Below, piece by piece: positions 50,531-60,936 of a DNA stretch of 64,000 bases. The position numbers and the translations under genes are program-made. The notes beneath the pieces were generated by a model. The model had not been told where the DNA came from and ran no database searches. It worked only from the letters and a program-made list of their open reading frames with translations. Position 1 is the stretch's first letter. Each line of letters begins with the position of its first letter. The stretch lies in contig VXAZ01002268.1 in assembly GCA_013399875.1 (NCBI GenBank), forward strand, positions 126,974-190,973, given 5' to 3'. This DNA is from Gymnorhina tibicen. Its lineage: Eukaryota > Chordata > Aves > Passeriformes > Artamidae.

Positions 50531-50583
50531 GAATTACTAAATTCATACCCTCAAAATAATTGAGGGTATGAATTTAGTAATTG
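50531..50583. repeat. Perfect 23-bp inverted repeat
   Basis: The arms start AATTACTAAATTCATACCC at 50532 and are perfectly complementary to 50560-50582, with a five-base loop AATAA. The flanks do not pair. Such a short perfect palindrome with a small spacer can arise by template switching or form a stem-loop in RNA. Confidence 0.9.
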
Positions 50584-50921
50584 TACTTTATACTTCATTA
50601 ACTCCTTGAGTAGACAATTATCCTGCATCTCCAAGTATCCATAACCAGTCTTGTCCCACACATAGAGAACATAAAGCATTTAAAGCTCCTTGAAAAGCAC
50701 ATGCAAAATACTAGTAACACCAGAGGACATATATTTTCTATTATGTAAGTTACAAGAGATATAAATAACCCCAAACACCAAACTTTTATTCTTTTTCTTT
50801 CAGCCAGGAAGAAGTACAATAAAATGAAAAGTGACAGCAGTCAATTTTGGAATCTGCTTTTCCTAGCAGGTAACATGAATGGAAAGACAATTCAAAAGCA
50901 GCGAAGTAAGGTAGATCACAG

Positions 50922-51880
50922 AATGGCTTGGTTTGGAGCAGACCTTAACGATCAAATCATTCACACACTGCTCCCATAGACAGGGACACCTTCCACTAGA
51001 CCAGATGTCTCAAAGCCCTGTCCAACCTGGCCTTGAAAATTTCCAGGGATGGGGAAGCCACAGCTTCTCTGGCCGACCTGTGCCAGGGCCTCACCGTTCT
51101 TCCAGTAAAGAATTTCTTCCTAATACGTAATTTTAAACCCACTCTCATTCACTTTAAAACCATTACTCCTTGTTCTATCACTACATGCCCTTGCAAAACT
51201 CCCTCTGTTGCTCTCTTGTAGCCTCCCTTTAGGTAATGAAAGGCTTCTATAAGACTGAACAACCACTGCACTCTCAGGCTGTCTCCACAGGAAAGGTGTT
51301 CAGACTCAGTATCTCCATGGCTTCTCCTAGACTTGCTCCAACAAGTCCCCATCCTTCACAGTTTGGGGGTCCCAGAACTGGAGGCAGCTCTGCAGGTGGG
51401 GTCTCACCAGAGCGGGGCAGAGAGGCAGAATCCCCTCCCTCCCCTGCTGCCCATGGGGCTTTGGATGCAGCCCAGTAGGGCTGCGAGCCCAGCTGCCCCA
51501 TTCATGTTGAGCTTCTCATCCACCAACACCCCAAGTCCTTCTTCCCAGAGCTGCTCTCAATCCATTCTCTGCCCAGCCTGTGTTTGTACTTGGGATTGCC
51601 CCGACCCAGGTGCAAGACCTTGCACTTGACCCTGCTGAACTTCACGAGATTCACCCAGGCCCCTTTCAGGCCTGTCAAGGTCCCTGTGGGTGGCATCCCC
51701 TCCCTCCAGCATGTCCACCACACCACACAGCTCGGTGTCGTCAGCAAATTTGCTGAGGGTGTTCTGATCCCACTGTCCATGTCACTGACAAAGCTGTTTA
51801 ACAGGGCTGGTCCCAACACCAACCCCTGATGACTACCAGGTCTCCACCTGGACACTGAGCCATTGACCGCAACCCTTTAA
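50922..51880 (-). mobile_element. CR1 LINE fragment, about 960 bases
   Basis: On the minus strand it ends in the CR1 3' region (CAAAGCCATTCTGTGATC near 50920, CTGGCACAGGTCGGCCAGAG near 51080). It extends 5' into the end of the reverse-transcriptase ORF, where LVLGPALLNSFVSDMDSGI near 51780 matches the conserved CR1 RT segment. Frameshifts and stops break the ORF. Overlapping 60-120 codon ORFs on both strands here are its remnants or shadows. Confidence 0.92.
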
Positions 51881-52662
51881 GTGCAACCATCCAGACAATT
51901 CCTTATTCCCCAAGTGGTCTATCCATCAAATCCAGATGTTACAGCACTATTTTTTTCAATCATGTATTATATTCTATACCTCCTCCCTTTCCTCCTCCAT
52001 CATTCTTAAAATACCTTTTTATTTTTCGAAACTTTTCTCTCAGTTTCTGCTGCTATTTCTGCATAGGACTTGATCACACACTTCTTCTGACCTACTCTTG
52101 TATATAAAGCCAAAAATCACTCTCAACAGAGACAGCAAACTGAATTTTATCTTTCATAAGCTCTTTCAGTAGACAATTATTTTGTATCTCAAAACATGCA
52201 TAATTTGTCCTCCCTACCAGAGGCAATAAATGAGCAATCTAGGAAATAGCATTACCCACATGAAGAGAGGCTGAGCAGGAATCAAACATGCAGCAATAGT
52301 GGGCAGAAACAACCTGACTAAAAAACACTCAGTGCAAGAATAAAAGACTAGAAACAGAAAAATGTTTTACTTTACAGAGACAACCATGAAATCATGGCAG
52401 GCAGGCTTGAATTTTTATTCCAAGGCAGAGGTACTTCAAAACTGTGCTACCACTTCAATATAGAAGAAGATATAAAGATCTAAAGAAGATGAATTTTCAA
52501 GTTCTTCCAATCCCATCACTTAAAGCAATCTTACCTTTCAAATGTAAATATCACAAGAACTCATTTCATCATTGATTTTGTTACAAGTTTGTAGGAAGCC
52601 AAAGACTTGCAAAAAGGAGGCATCTTGGACTGATAATTAATGCAGAACTTTGCATGAAATAC

Positions 52663-52750
52663 CAGATGTCAGTTTTCAAGACAATAGAGAAACACTTAGG
52701 CAGGATGAATGAGTGCCTTTGTGCTTGCATAGTGAAGCCAATGTCGGCAA
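52663..52750 (-). CDS. Candidate coding exon (ADIGFTMQAQRH)
   Basis: The acceptor AACTCTGTTTTCATAG is good. In phase 1 it reads ADIGFTMQAQRHSFILPK and CFSIVLKTDIW, leaving in phase 2 at CATCTG|GTATTTC. All three frames are partly open (also LPTLASLCKHKGTHSSC and CRHWLHYASTKALIHPA), so the frame is uncertain. No direct phase partner is fixed on either side. Confidence 0.5.
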
Positions 52751-53649
52751 CTATGAAAACAGAGTTTTTCATGTACAAAATACCATGGTCTTTCTCATGA
52801 AAACTGTCTGCTTCTTTTTATATGTCCTAATGCTTACTTATTTTGCTGGCTGAGAGGGATTTGATAAGCTTCAAATGATTCTAGTCATCTATGATATCCA
52901 AACCCAAAACTTCAGGAAGCCAATTTCTACAAAGCAGAAAAAATAAATCCTTCTCTCTGCTACTCCTATTTTTCAGTCCTTTCCTGGTGACTTCTCTCCG
53001 ACTAATGCATTTGCAAAGCTTCTTACATTAGTCTGTGTCCATTTTTCTTTCTGAAGTGGTGACTCTGCAGGTCAGCTTGCCTAATTTGGAGTCTAAAGCA
53101 GACATGTATTTTGTGCATAATTTTCCCTGTTTATTTGCTGCCAGGCAGTTTGAGGCTTACCTGTGCCTAGAGGACAGAAAAGATGTCTCCTGGACCTTGA
53201 AAGCCAGGGAATTATTTCTCAGGGTCCTTTCAGAGGAGAGTTTTTCCTAATATTTCACATCTTCCTATAACAAGTTTTCCTTTGTTCATGCACCAAATTA
53301 GAAAGGAGCTTTTTGTTCTCTATTTTAAGTATTAGAGTAACAGATCAATTTGTGAGCTTTCTGGATCACATAATTTTTATATTCATTTTTTTATTTTTAA
53401 TCTTCATTTCTCCTTTAAAATGTCACTCTGACTACTTGTACTATATAGGAACAATCCATAATTTCATAATTATATAAAATAGCTCCAAGTATATTATGTA
53501 TCCCTACCACAAATGCAGTTATTTTCCCCACCTAACTTAGTTTTATGTAACTGTAGCCTATGCTTTCTTCAGTAAGAACAATGAATTGGTGCCAAAGATT
53601 CTAGACAGAACAACAAATATTTTGTCAATCAATATTGGTCTCTTGGTAC

Positions 53650-53790
53650 TCAAATGCTATTTGGATAGACAGAAGTGTTTTAAAATGTCTGTTAGCTAAT
53701 TCCACTTTTAAACTGACAACCGTGATACTCAGAAGAAGCTCACAAAACCAGCTTTTAAATACTATACGACACATACAATATTTCTGAAAT
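53650..53790 (-). CDS. Candidate coding exon, 141 bases
   Basis: The acceptor CCAACTTTTAAACAG is fair. Forty-six codons include FQKYCMCRIVFKSWFCELLL and VELANRHFKTLLSIQIAF. Phase 2 in (AG+A, Arg) matches 53916-53987. Exit is phase 2 at TTTGA|GTACC, a weak donor. The open frame runs on to a TGA at about 53625. Confidence 0.48.
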
Positions 53791-53915
53791 CTGTTTAAAA
53801 GTTGGATGCCCAAGAGTTTGCACAGAACCCATAAGTGCTGTATCTAATTTTAATCAGATTACCAATTTTGTAGTCACTAAATTCACGTGTAAATATTTAG
53901 GCTAGATGACCTCAC

Positions 53916-53987
53916 CTGTTATTCTTTTGTTGTTTGCAAACAGAAGCAAACTCCAACTTCAGATGCATTCTGTCCTCATTACCACAA
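53916..53987 (-). CDS. Internal coding exon (RMHLKLEFASVC)
   Basis: The donor AACAG|GTGAGG is near-consensus and the acceptor CAAAACATTTCAG good. Twenty-three codons read CGNEDRMHLKLEFASVC and KQQKNN, phase 2 in and phase 2 out. Hydrophilic and codon-like. Downstream partner is probably 53790. Confidence 0.65.
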
Positions 53988-54346
53988 CTGAAATGTTTTG
54001 CTGGTTTTTACTCTAAGAAGTAAGATGGAAAACAGGCACTTGGAAAAGGTAAATATGAGTACCAAATATGGAAAGCTAAATTAGACATGTACTTGGAGCT
54101 GGAAAGAACAACTTAGTTTTTTAAGTTTCTTTCCCATCATAAAGAAGCCACTTTTGAATAGGGATTTGTTTGTCTTCAGAATAAATTAAAACTGAGAGCA
54201 CAGGGCATATCTGAAGAACAAGAGGATTAAATCTACAAAAGCTAAGACAATTTCCTGCAAATATGCAGGTAACAATTGCAAACTATAGAAACTATAATGT
54301 GGAAACAACAACGACAAAACCAACAAAGAGAAGCAGAAATTCTTAC

Positions 54347-54361
54347 TCTTTTATGCACTTG
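54347..54361 (-). CDS. Possible 15-base microexon
   Basis: Good signals on both sides, CACACATTCTTGTTTAG and AAAGA|GTAAGAAT, but only 15 bases between them. It is phase-neutral, so phase cannot test it. Listed because the signal quality is unusual. Confidence 0.2.
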
Positions 54362-54507
54362 CTAAACAAGAATGTGTGGTAAAGCTGATGTTTGTAATTC
54401 CACTGTAAAGGGAAAACAGAAATGGATGTTTTATTAAAGCTCCTAATCTCAGAATATAAAGACACTAGAAATTCTTCATATCTGGACACATGAAATTATC
54501 TATTAAG

Positions 54508-55390
54508 ATCATAGAATCATTGAGGTTGGAAAGTCCAAACATTAACCCATCGCTGTCAGGTCCACCACTAATCCATGTCCCTGAGTGCAACATCTACACA
54601 TCTTTTAAATACCACCACTGCTCTGGGCAGCCTGTTCCACTGCTTGCCAACAGTTCTGGTGAAGAAATTCATCCTAGGATCAAATCTAAACCTCCTGTGC
54701 CTCAACTCGATACTGTTTCCTGTTGTTCTGTCACTTGTTACCAAGGGGAAGAGCCTGACCCTCACCTGATTACAATCTCCTCTATTTTAGAGAGCAGTAA
54801 CTTCCTCCCCATCCTCTTTCTGCAAGCCGAACACCCCCAGCTCTCTTAGTTGCTCCTCGTCAGACTTGTGCTCCAGACGATTCCGCAGCTCTGTTCCCGT
54901 CTCTGGACATGCTCCAGCCCCTCAGTGTTCCTGAACTGAAGGGCCCAGAACTGGACACAGAATTTGAGGTGCGGTCTCCCAGTGCCCAGCACAGGGGTAC
55001 GGTCACTGCCCTGCTCCTGCTGCCCCACTATTGCTGGCACAGGCCGGGCTGCCCTTGGCCTTCTTGGCCACCTGGGCACAGCTGGCTCATGTTCAGCTGC
55101 TGTTGACCAGCATCCCCAGGTTTTCCACAAGGCAGCTGTCCAGCCACTCTGCCCCCCAGCCTGTAGCACTGTATGGGGTTGTTGTGACTCAAGGGCAGGA
55201 CCCAGCACTTGGCCATGTTGAACCTCTCTCCCCTGGGCTTGGACCATGGGTCCAGGTTATTCTGATCCCTCTGCAGAGGCTTTCTGCCTTCCAACAGATC
55301 AACAATCTGACTGAGAGGGTGTTTGATCCCCTTGTCCAGATCACTGATAAAGATATTAAGCAGGAGTGGCCCCAATACTGAGCAAATCTA
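54508..55390 (-). mobile_element. CR1 LINE fragment, about 880 bases
   Basis: On the minus strand the 3' end reads AACCTCAATGATTCTATGAT at about 54510. It shares the subfamily features of the 3196-3713 copy (TCTGGACATGCTCCAGCCCC complement near 54905) and runs into a broken RT-like segment (GPLLLNIFISDLDKGIKHP near 55350). Several frameshifts. The many ORFs in both strands at 54490-55398 belong to it. Confidence 0.92.
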
Positions 55391-55739
55391 AAGGGCAAGT
55401 GTAGCTAAAGACAATGTGAATGTAAATGGTTAACCTTACAATAGCCATGAAGAATGAAAAATATCAAAGAAAAGTGCCTGACATTGTGTAAATTTCTGAC
55501 TCCAATATCCCACCACTTCATGACAATTCACCTCCTGGAAGTATTTGCAAGAGGTTCCAGGGCTTGTTAACACAGATCTGACTCTCTGAAACCTTTCTCC
55601 TAACTGACTAGAAACACTGATCACCTATAGCATGTAATGAAAAAAAAAGCTTTGGAATATAAGATGCATTGTCATAAATTGTTGCCATTTTCTAGTACTC
55701 AGTCTTCATCTGGAAAAGAAAGAATTTAATCGTAATAGA

Positions 55740-56350
55740 GATAAGGTTCATTTAAATGTTTAAATTTGGGGGCAAGAGGGTGTATTTACAAAAGCACTCT
55801 TTTATAAAACATTACTGGTAGGAACAGAGAAGCTGAATGGGTTGGGAATGAACATTCCTGCACAGGAAACAAGAAGGATAAGGGTATACGTCTGTTGTGT
55901 GTATTCTTTTCCCCAAACGAACAGGGGCCTGGGCAACCCCTAACCCCTCTGAAGACCCACTCCCAGCTCAGAGCATTATACTCCTTCCACTCTAAAATCC
56001 ATACCTGCTATTTCTCCTTTCCTGAGATAAAATTATCAATGCTTTAATCCGCGAGTACTTTCTAGCCCAGGGATGCCCTATTCTGCAATTCTTTTGAGCA
56101 CCTGACCTCAGAGATCCCCATCTCCCCATGTCACAGCCCACATTCCTCTTGCTGAAATTACATCCCAACTCCATGTGGGCCAGTCAAACTGGGGGAGTGA
56201 TCAAACCCTTGAACCCCTCTTCTCCTTTATTCCTACATCAGCACCTATTACTAGGTGAGTCTGCTCTCTTGCTTGGGCTCTCTGAGCAAAAGTGGTTAAC
56301 TATTAACATTGGAAAAGATTGAAAATACCTGTACTACACTTATGAAAACA
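55740..56350. other. Unassigned C-rich block, possible old repeat
   Basis: Noticeably richer in C (plus strand) than its surroundings, especially 55910-56280, with 60-64 codon ORFs on both strands. Signals such as TGTTGTGTGTATTCTTTTCC near 55893 and TTTATT near 56227 could belong to an eroded LTR, but I cannot define termini or a target duplication. Confidence 0.25.
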
Positions 56351-56469
56351 TTAGGGAAGAGAAAAGAGGCCGGGTGTAGGTAAGAAGGCATCTACAGTAG
56401 CACTCCTCATACAAAGTGACTGAAATTCAGTAATACATATTCAGAATTTGCAATAGCTAGAGTTAACAC

Positions 56470-56692
56470 TTGAATTTTTCTTTTTTTCTCCAAGCATTCT
56501 GGAATGTAACAGTGAAGGCTGCTGTCTCCAAAACAGATCACAGTTGACTCGAGACTACCAAGAGAGTTGAAAGGTACTATAAACTCTGCATTCAGCACCG
56601 CAAAATCTGAAAATGTTTTACATAAATCAATTAAAACTTTGAAAAGAAGAGAGAAGACATTTTCTGAGTTCCTAAACTGATCAAGGTTCCAG
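56470..56692 (-). CDS. Internal coding exon, 223 bases
   Basis: The acceptor is CTTGGATTTTTTGCTGTCAG. Seventy-four codons include WNLDQFRNSENVFSLLFK, VLIDLCKTFSDFAVLNAEF and SLHCYIPECLEKKRKIQ. Entry is phase 2 (CA+C, His) from 57326-57373, exit phase 0 at ATTCAA|GTGTTAAC. The frame stays open to 56413, where TTT|GTATGAGG is an alternative phase-0 donor. Amphipathic helices are likely in the first half. Confidence 0.7.
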
Positions 56693-57325
56693 CTGACAGC
56701 AAAAAATCCAAGGATTTTTTCCCTAAACCGTAACTGCACATGTTATTGCCGTGACTGATTGGTTTTATTTTGAATTCTTTTGCTTTTATTCCCATACATC
56801 TAAAGCTGCTTTTATTCCCTATGTGCTATCATCAGATCTTCAAGATTTAAAGTCTATGTCAGCAAAAAAAAAAAAAACAAACCAACAAGGCTTTCCATCT
56901 TTCACAATCTGACGTGCACCAACTCTCATTCAACAAAAGACCTGTCAGTAGCTCCATTATCAAGTACAGTAATAAGCTTAACTTCTGTGTGCAGTTCTAA
57001 GCCACTTCCCATAGGAACTACACAAATGCTTCTTTGTTAAATCCTGATTCAAGATTATGGACTTTTTATCTGCAAACTGCGAGGTGCTTCAAAACCTCTA
57101 GTACTGGAATCTCTGGTAATCAGAGGAGTGACAATACACAAAGTTGCAACCGTGATGATTAGAGAATCATAAGCATCTTACATGAGGAACAGAGCAGAGA
57201 TGTGTGGATAGGTAATTTCATCCACCTAAAGGAAGAGCTTTGTGTACACATGCTAAAAAAGTATTACACAGTTTCTGTATTTTATCTGAAAAAAATCAAT
57301 CTTTCCACAAGATCCATATAATTAC

Positions 57326-57373
57326 TGTATCTCCATGAACTGGGGAACCAGGTTCTTCTGCGACAGGTTGTGT
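57326..57373 (-). CDS. Internal coding exon (NLVPQFMEI)
   Basis: The donor ATACA|GTAATTAT is good. In phase 2 to 2 it reads HNLSQKNLVPQFMEI and flows into WNLDQF of the next exon. All three frames are open here, and phase agreement chose this one. The acceptor GGGGTCTGAAG lacks a clear pyrimidine tract. Two CpGs are retained. Confidence 0.55.
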
Positions 57374-57498
57374 CTTCAGACCCCACAGCTTTCAGACTGA
57401 CCTTTAATTTTTATTTATTTATTACAATACCACAGTGTGGGGATATACCTCAGTGAGGAGATTCAGGCACTTTGTAAATTTGAAAAAGGTTTTGTGCC

Positions 57499-57513
57499 TA
57501 TATATATATATAT
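57499..57513. repeat. Short TA microsatellite
   Basis: Seven TA dinucleotides in a row, intronic. Confidence 0.8.
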
Positions 57514-57894
57514 GTCCTCAATATTGTTTACAATTCAAGTATTGTTATTTCTTTGTTTGGCACTAGCAACAATATTTACAATTGCATGAACAGAGGTAAA
57601 TGTAAGAGGGTACACCTAATTTATACAGTCCATTTCCTTTCCATTAGAGACCTTCCTCTGCCTAAAATCAAATTAAATGGTATTATGCATTAGCAGAAAG
57701 TAATCAAATTGTACTTTATTTTACTAGAAAGACTACATTGTTGACCTTTTTATTTTGATTAAAAAATAACAGGAATGCATGTGAAATTTACCAGTAATGT
57801 ATCTGATTTATGAAATGCTCAGCTGCATTAGAAGTCAGATACATTAAAAAAATATTTCAACTGCTATCTAATCCTTTTCCTTCCCCTTAAAGAC

Positions 57895-57949
57895 ACACTT
57901 GTAAGATGTGTGCTATGTCTGTACTCTAAAGGCAATTTTTCAATTATGA
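57895..57949 (-). CDS. Internal coding exon (EKLPLEYRHSTH)
   Basis: The acceptor ATTATGTTTGTTTCTTATACAG is excellent. It reads IIEKLPLEYRHSTHLTS, phase 1 in. Overlapping GTGTGT dinucleotides allow three donors, and the one giving phase 2 (GT+A, Val) fits 57373. The frame is open further on both sides (183-base ORF). Confidence 0.6.
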
Positions 57950-58101
57950 CTGTATAAGAAACAAACATAATCCAAGGTGGTTTTTTTTGTGTGCATATTT
58001 GTACCTGCATGTGCAGTCCTTGATAACTAAATACCAGTGGAAACACATGGCTGGTGGCAAACCCCTCTTCATAAAATCACAAAAAGATTTTGTGCAGATA
58101 C

Positions 58102-58135
58102 CAAGCCAGTGTATCTTCAGTCTCTTTTACAAAAC
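58102..58135 (-). CDS. Candidate 34-base coding exon
   Basis: The acceptor GGGAGGTTTTTCACAG is good. It reads FVKETEDTLA with split codons at both ends (phase 1 in, phase 2 out) and the donor GCTTG|GTATCTGC. The exit does not fit the phase-1 entry of 57949, so another exon would be needed. Confidence 0.33.
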
Positions 58136-58950
58136 CTGTGAAAAACCTCCCTGGTCATAAATCATAGCTTGTAAGAAAATATGGATTGCAGAGAGAATAG
58201 CAACCGCAATGAATTAGGTTTTCTTCAGTTTGCAGTTTCTATTAGTTTTAAAGTGTACTTCTATATTTATTGATTAAAGGACAAAATAGATTTCTTCTTT
58301 CCTTCTTTTTCTTAGCAGTTACATTTGATCAGAATGGTTTCTTAATCCTCCTCCTTTAATTATATGACAAGAACACAGCATGGTAGAGAAAACAAGTTCT
58401 GTTTACATAGAACTGTTGAATTACATCTAGGAAAAATAAGAACTGATATGTCCTTAAACTACAAAAGAGAAACAAAAGAGATCATCTAGATACCCAAAGT
58501 GAAATCTGTGGGTGTTATGTTTTCTTTCAGTGACATATACAAGTATCACTTCAGGGATTTACAGGTAAAAAATGGATACTTCAAGATTTTGATCAAGTAG
58601 GTACTGTTTCATAGCTGCCAAAAGTATCCCCTAAATAAAGCATGTCTTTTTCCCTGAAAATTCCATATCAACATGTTTTTCCACTTTCTTGGCATATACA
58701 GGAATAGTCCCATGTGGGCACAGAAAGAACAAAGTCCTCCATGAGTCATTACAGTGCATGGCCTCAAAGAACTACTCATAGGCTCCAGTGTCACCAAATC
58801 CAACACAAAACATACCCACCACCATAATTCCTACGATGAAAGTGATGTAACTGAAATGCACAAATCAAAGAACAGGCAGCGAAATTTTGAGTATATTACT
58901 GAGCTCATTTTTCCTGAAAAACATAGCTCCAAATACGTTTTCATTAACAG

Positions 58951-58992
58951 TGCCTGGCCTATCCAAAATTCTGCCTGGCCTATCCAAAATTC
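58951..58992. repeat. Perfect 21-base tandem duplication
   Basis: Unit TGCCTGGCCTATCCAAAATT plus C occurs at 58951-58971 and 58972-58992 with no difference, implying a recent event. It keeps the frame of the overlapping ORFs, but those have no other support. Confidence 0.95.
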
Positions 58993-60147
58993 TGAAGGAT
59001 GCCATGTTTCCAATCAGCAGTTCTGTGTTCCTCTGTCTGAGTCTCTAAAATGTAGGTGCAGCAGGGCCACTTTAGGACATCATTAGTTATGACCACAACT
59101 CCTCAAGGGTCTGAAAATAGCTTCCAATCACTTAGAGTACTTCTGTCCCTCTTTAACATCAATCAGAAAAACTGGTACGCCAAGTCAGATAACAAAGTTT
59201 TATGGTGGTGGAAGAAATGAAAAAGAGCCAAGAGTGGTCTAACCATAAAGGTTACATTACACTGATATTTTCTACTTCACTGATAAAAAAGGTACAAATC
59301 TATGCTTTTAGGGAAATCGCAGAGATTCAGATGAAAAATTAGAGGACCATAGGAGATATACAATACACGTAATTTGGGATTTGGTGCACCAGACCATCAA
59401 CTGGGTATAGTTAATTATGCTATGTGTCCTTTTACCGGGCAGCCACAAACGTTACGGTCTCCTTGATTTCACTTTTTGTAACAGAGATGGTACCAGCAAA
59501 ACTGGCAGGTTAGGATGTTAGAGCACTTACTGCTGCTCAAATATTAAGGAGTTTTCTTCATTGTGCCTGCTTTCAAAACAAAATGAAAGTTAAAGAAATC
59601 ATGTTTTACCAACATAATGTAGCAATATCCAAACAGCCAGAAAGAGGTTTTACTTTTTTCCCCCAGTATCCCCCATTGGTTTAAAACAAAGCTGTAGGCA
59701 ACACTGTCACTGATTTTTAATGACATTTCAATGTTAACTTCAAAAAGAAAACAAATATAACTAATTCACAAGGCTTTTTTTTTTTTCTCTAAATAATAAG
59801 TTAATAAGTTAAACTGTAATGGTGAAACAAGTGCTTGTGGCCTAAGGAAAAACTCAGTGTGATAAATATGCAGCATAAAAAGCTCCTAATAGGAAGAGCC
59901 ATTGGTTGACTAACTAAGAAATAGAAAGGTATTCTTATTTGTTAACACTTGTTAATTATATATATATTTTTTTAAGTTTCAGGTTCATTTCACATGCAAA
60001 AATAACACACTTTTCTTCTTCCCACAAATACAATATTGTGGTAAGATCTGAGTTGTATTGGTGGTTATGAAAAGGATGGAGTCACAGATGACTCACAGCT
60101 CACCAAAGGGTGTAATAAGGTCAATGATCACAGTGTAGCATGTGAGA

Positions 60148-60390
60148 TTTAGGTTGGGCATTACAGGGAGAAAACAAAAGCCTTTAGCAGTGTAAATGAA
60201 GCACTGACAAAATGTCCAGAGACACATGGTGGATCCACTGTTCCTGGAGGTCTTCAAGAAATATCCAGGCAGAGCCACAGAGAGCCAGAGTGGACCCAAT
60301 CAAGGGCTGGTGACATCCCCACCCTGGGTACCTGGCTGGACTGAGTGACTCAGACAGGTCTCCTTCAATCAAAATTTCTATGATTTATTG
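60148..60390 (+). mobile_element. Diverged CR1 LINE 3' fragment
   Basis: GGTGGATCCACTGTTCCTGG and AGGTCTTCAAGAAATATCC correspond to the CR1 'ggaggtgtttaagagacgt' block. CAGGTCTCCTTCAATC and TTTCTATGATTTATTGATTA correspond to the 3' end. More diverged than the other copies. Confidence 0.78.
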
Positions 60391-60883
60391 ATTATACCAT
60401 ACTAAAAGTATGGCTAATGCTCTAATGCAAGACCTAGGCCTTTGAGAAACCCTTACAAACAATAAACAATGATGATTTCACACTTGGCATTTTTTGTTTA
60501 CTGGTTGCTTGCTAAACTTCAGGACAGTAATTTTTTTCAATTAAATTGAGAAAATATGTCTGTTTAAGGTGCATTAATTCAGATACTCATAAAATGAGAT
60601 GCATGAACTAATTAGCTACTTAAGAGAACACACCTTTTTAAACATAAATTTGACACTAGACAATTATTAGTGATGTACGCCTACAGATTTAATCAAGGAA
60701 CATACTTGATTTGATACTTGAAGCAGAGACAGATGCTTTTACTATATCTTCAAATTAAAATTATTTACACAAAATGCAACCTATAATTTCAGTACTTTCA
60801 AAATTTAGTACTACGAAAACATTCTTCTCCGTTTCGTCTTTATGCTAATATCCATACATAGCGAAAGCACCATGTTCCTAGAC

Positions 60884-60936
60884 CTCCTGAGTTGCCAAAA
60901 GATAATTGAGTTGCATCATGTATGTCATAAATTCTA
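60884..60936 (-). CDS. Internal coding exon (QLNYLLATQE)
   Basis: The acceptor GTTTTTTCAAACTCTTTTTAG is strong. It reads EFMTYMMQLNYLLATQE, phase 1 in and phase 0 out at CAGGAG|GTCTAGG. TAG repeats at the acceptor (TTTTTAGTAG) give a three-base alternative start. The 79-codon ORF in another frame is a shadow. Confidence 0.6.

Larger units (their letters stand above)
57950..60883. other. Intron-like interval with weak exon candidates
   Basis: Contains the duplication above and a diverged CR1. The minus ORF at 58609-58806 and plus ORF at 58754-59086 overlap and lack paired splice sites. Nothing else that I can support. Confidence 0.4.

Noticed and set aside
51149..51855. Cluster of GC-rich ORFs up to 117 codons
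   Set aside because: Same reason: CR1 sequence with frameshifts.
53035..53250. 71-codon plus-strand ORF with protein-like composition
   Set aside because: An acceptor-like tract precedes it, but there is no donor and it is on the opposite strand. Could be chance; kept as a note only.
54490..55398. Seven overlapping ORFs of 60-133 codons on both strands
   Set aside because: All lie inside a CR1 copy. They are broken reverse-transcriptase remnants or antisense shadows, not host genes.
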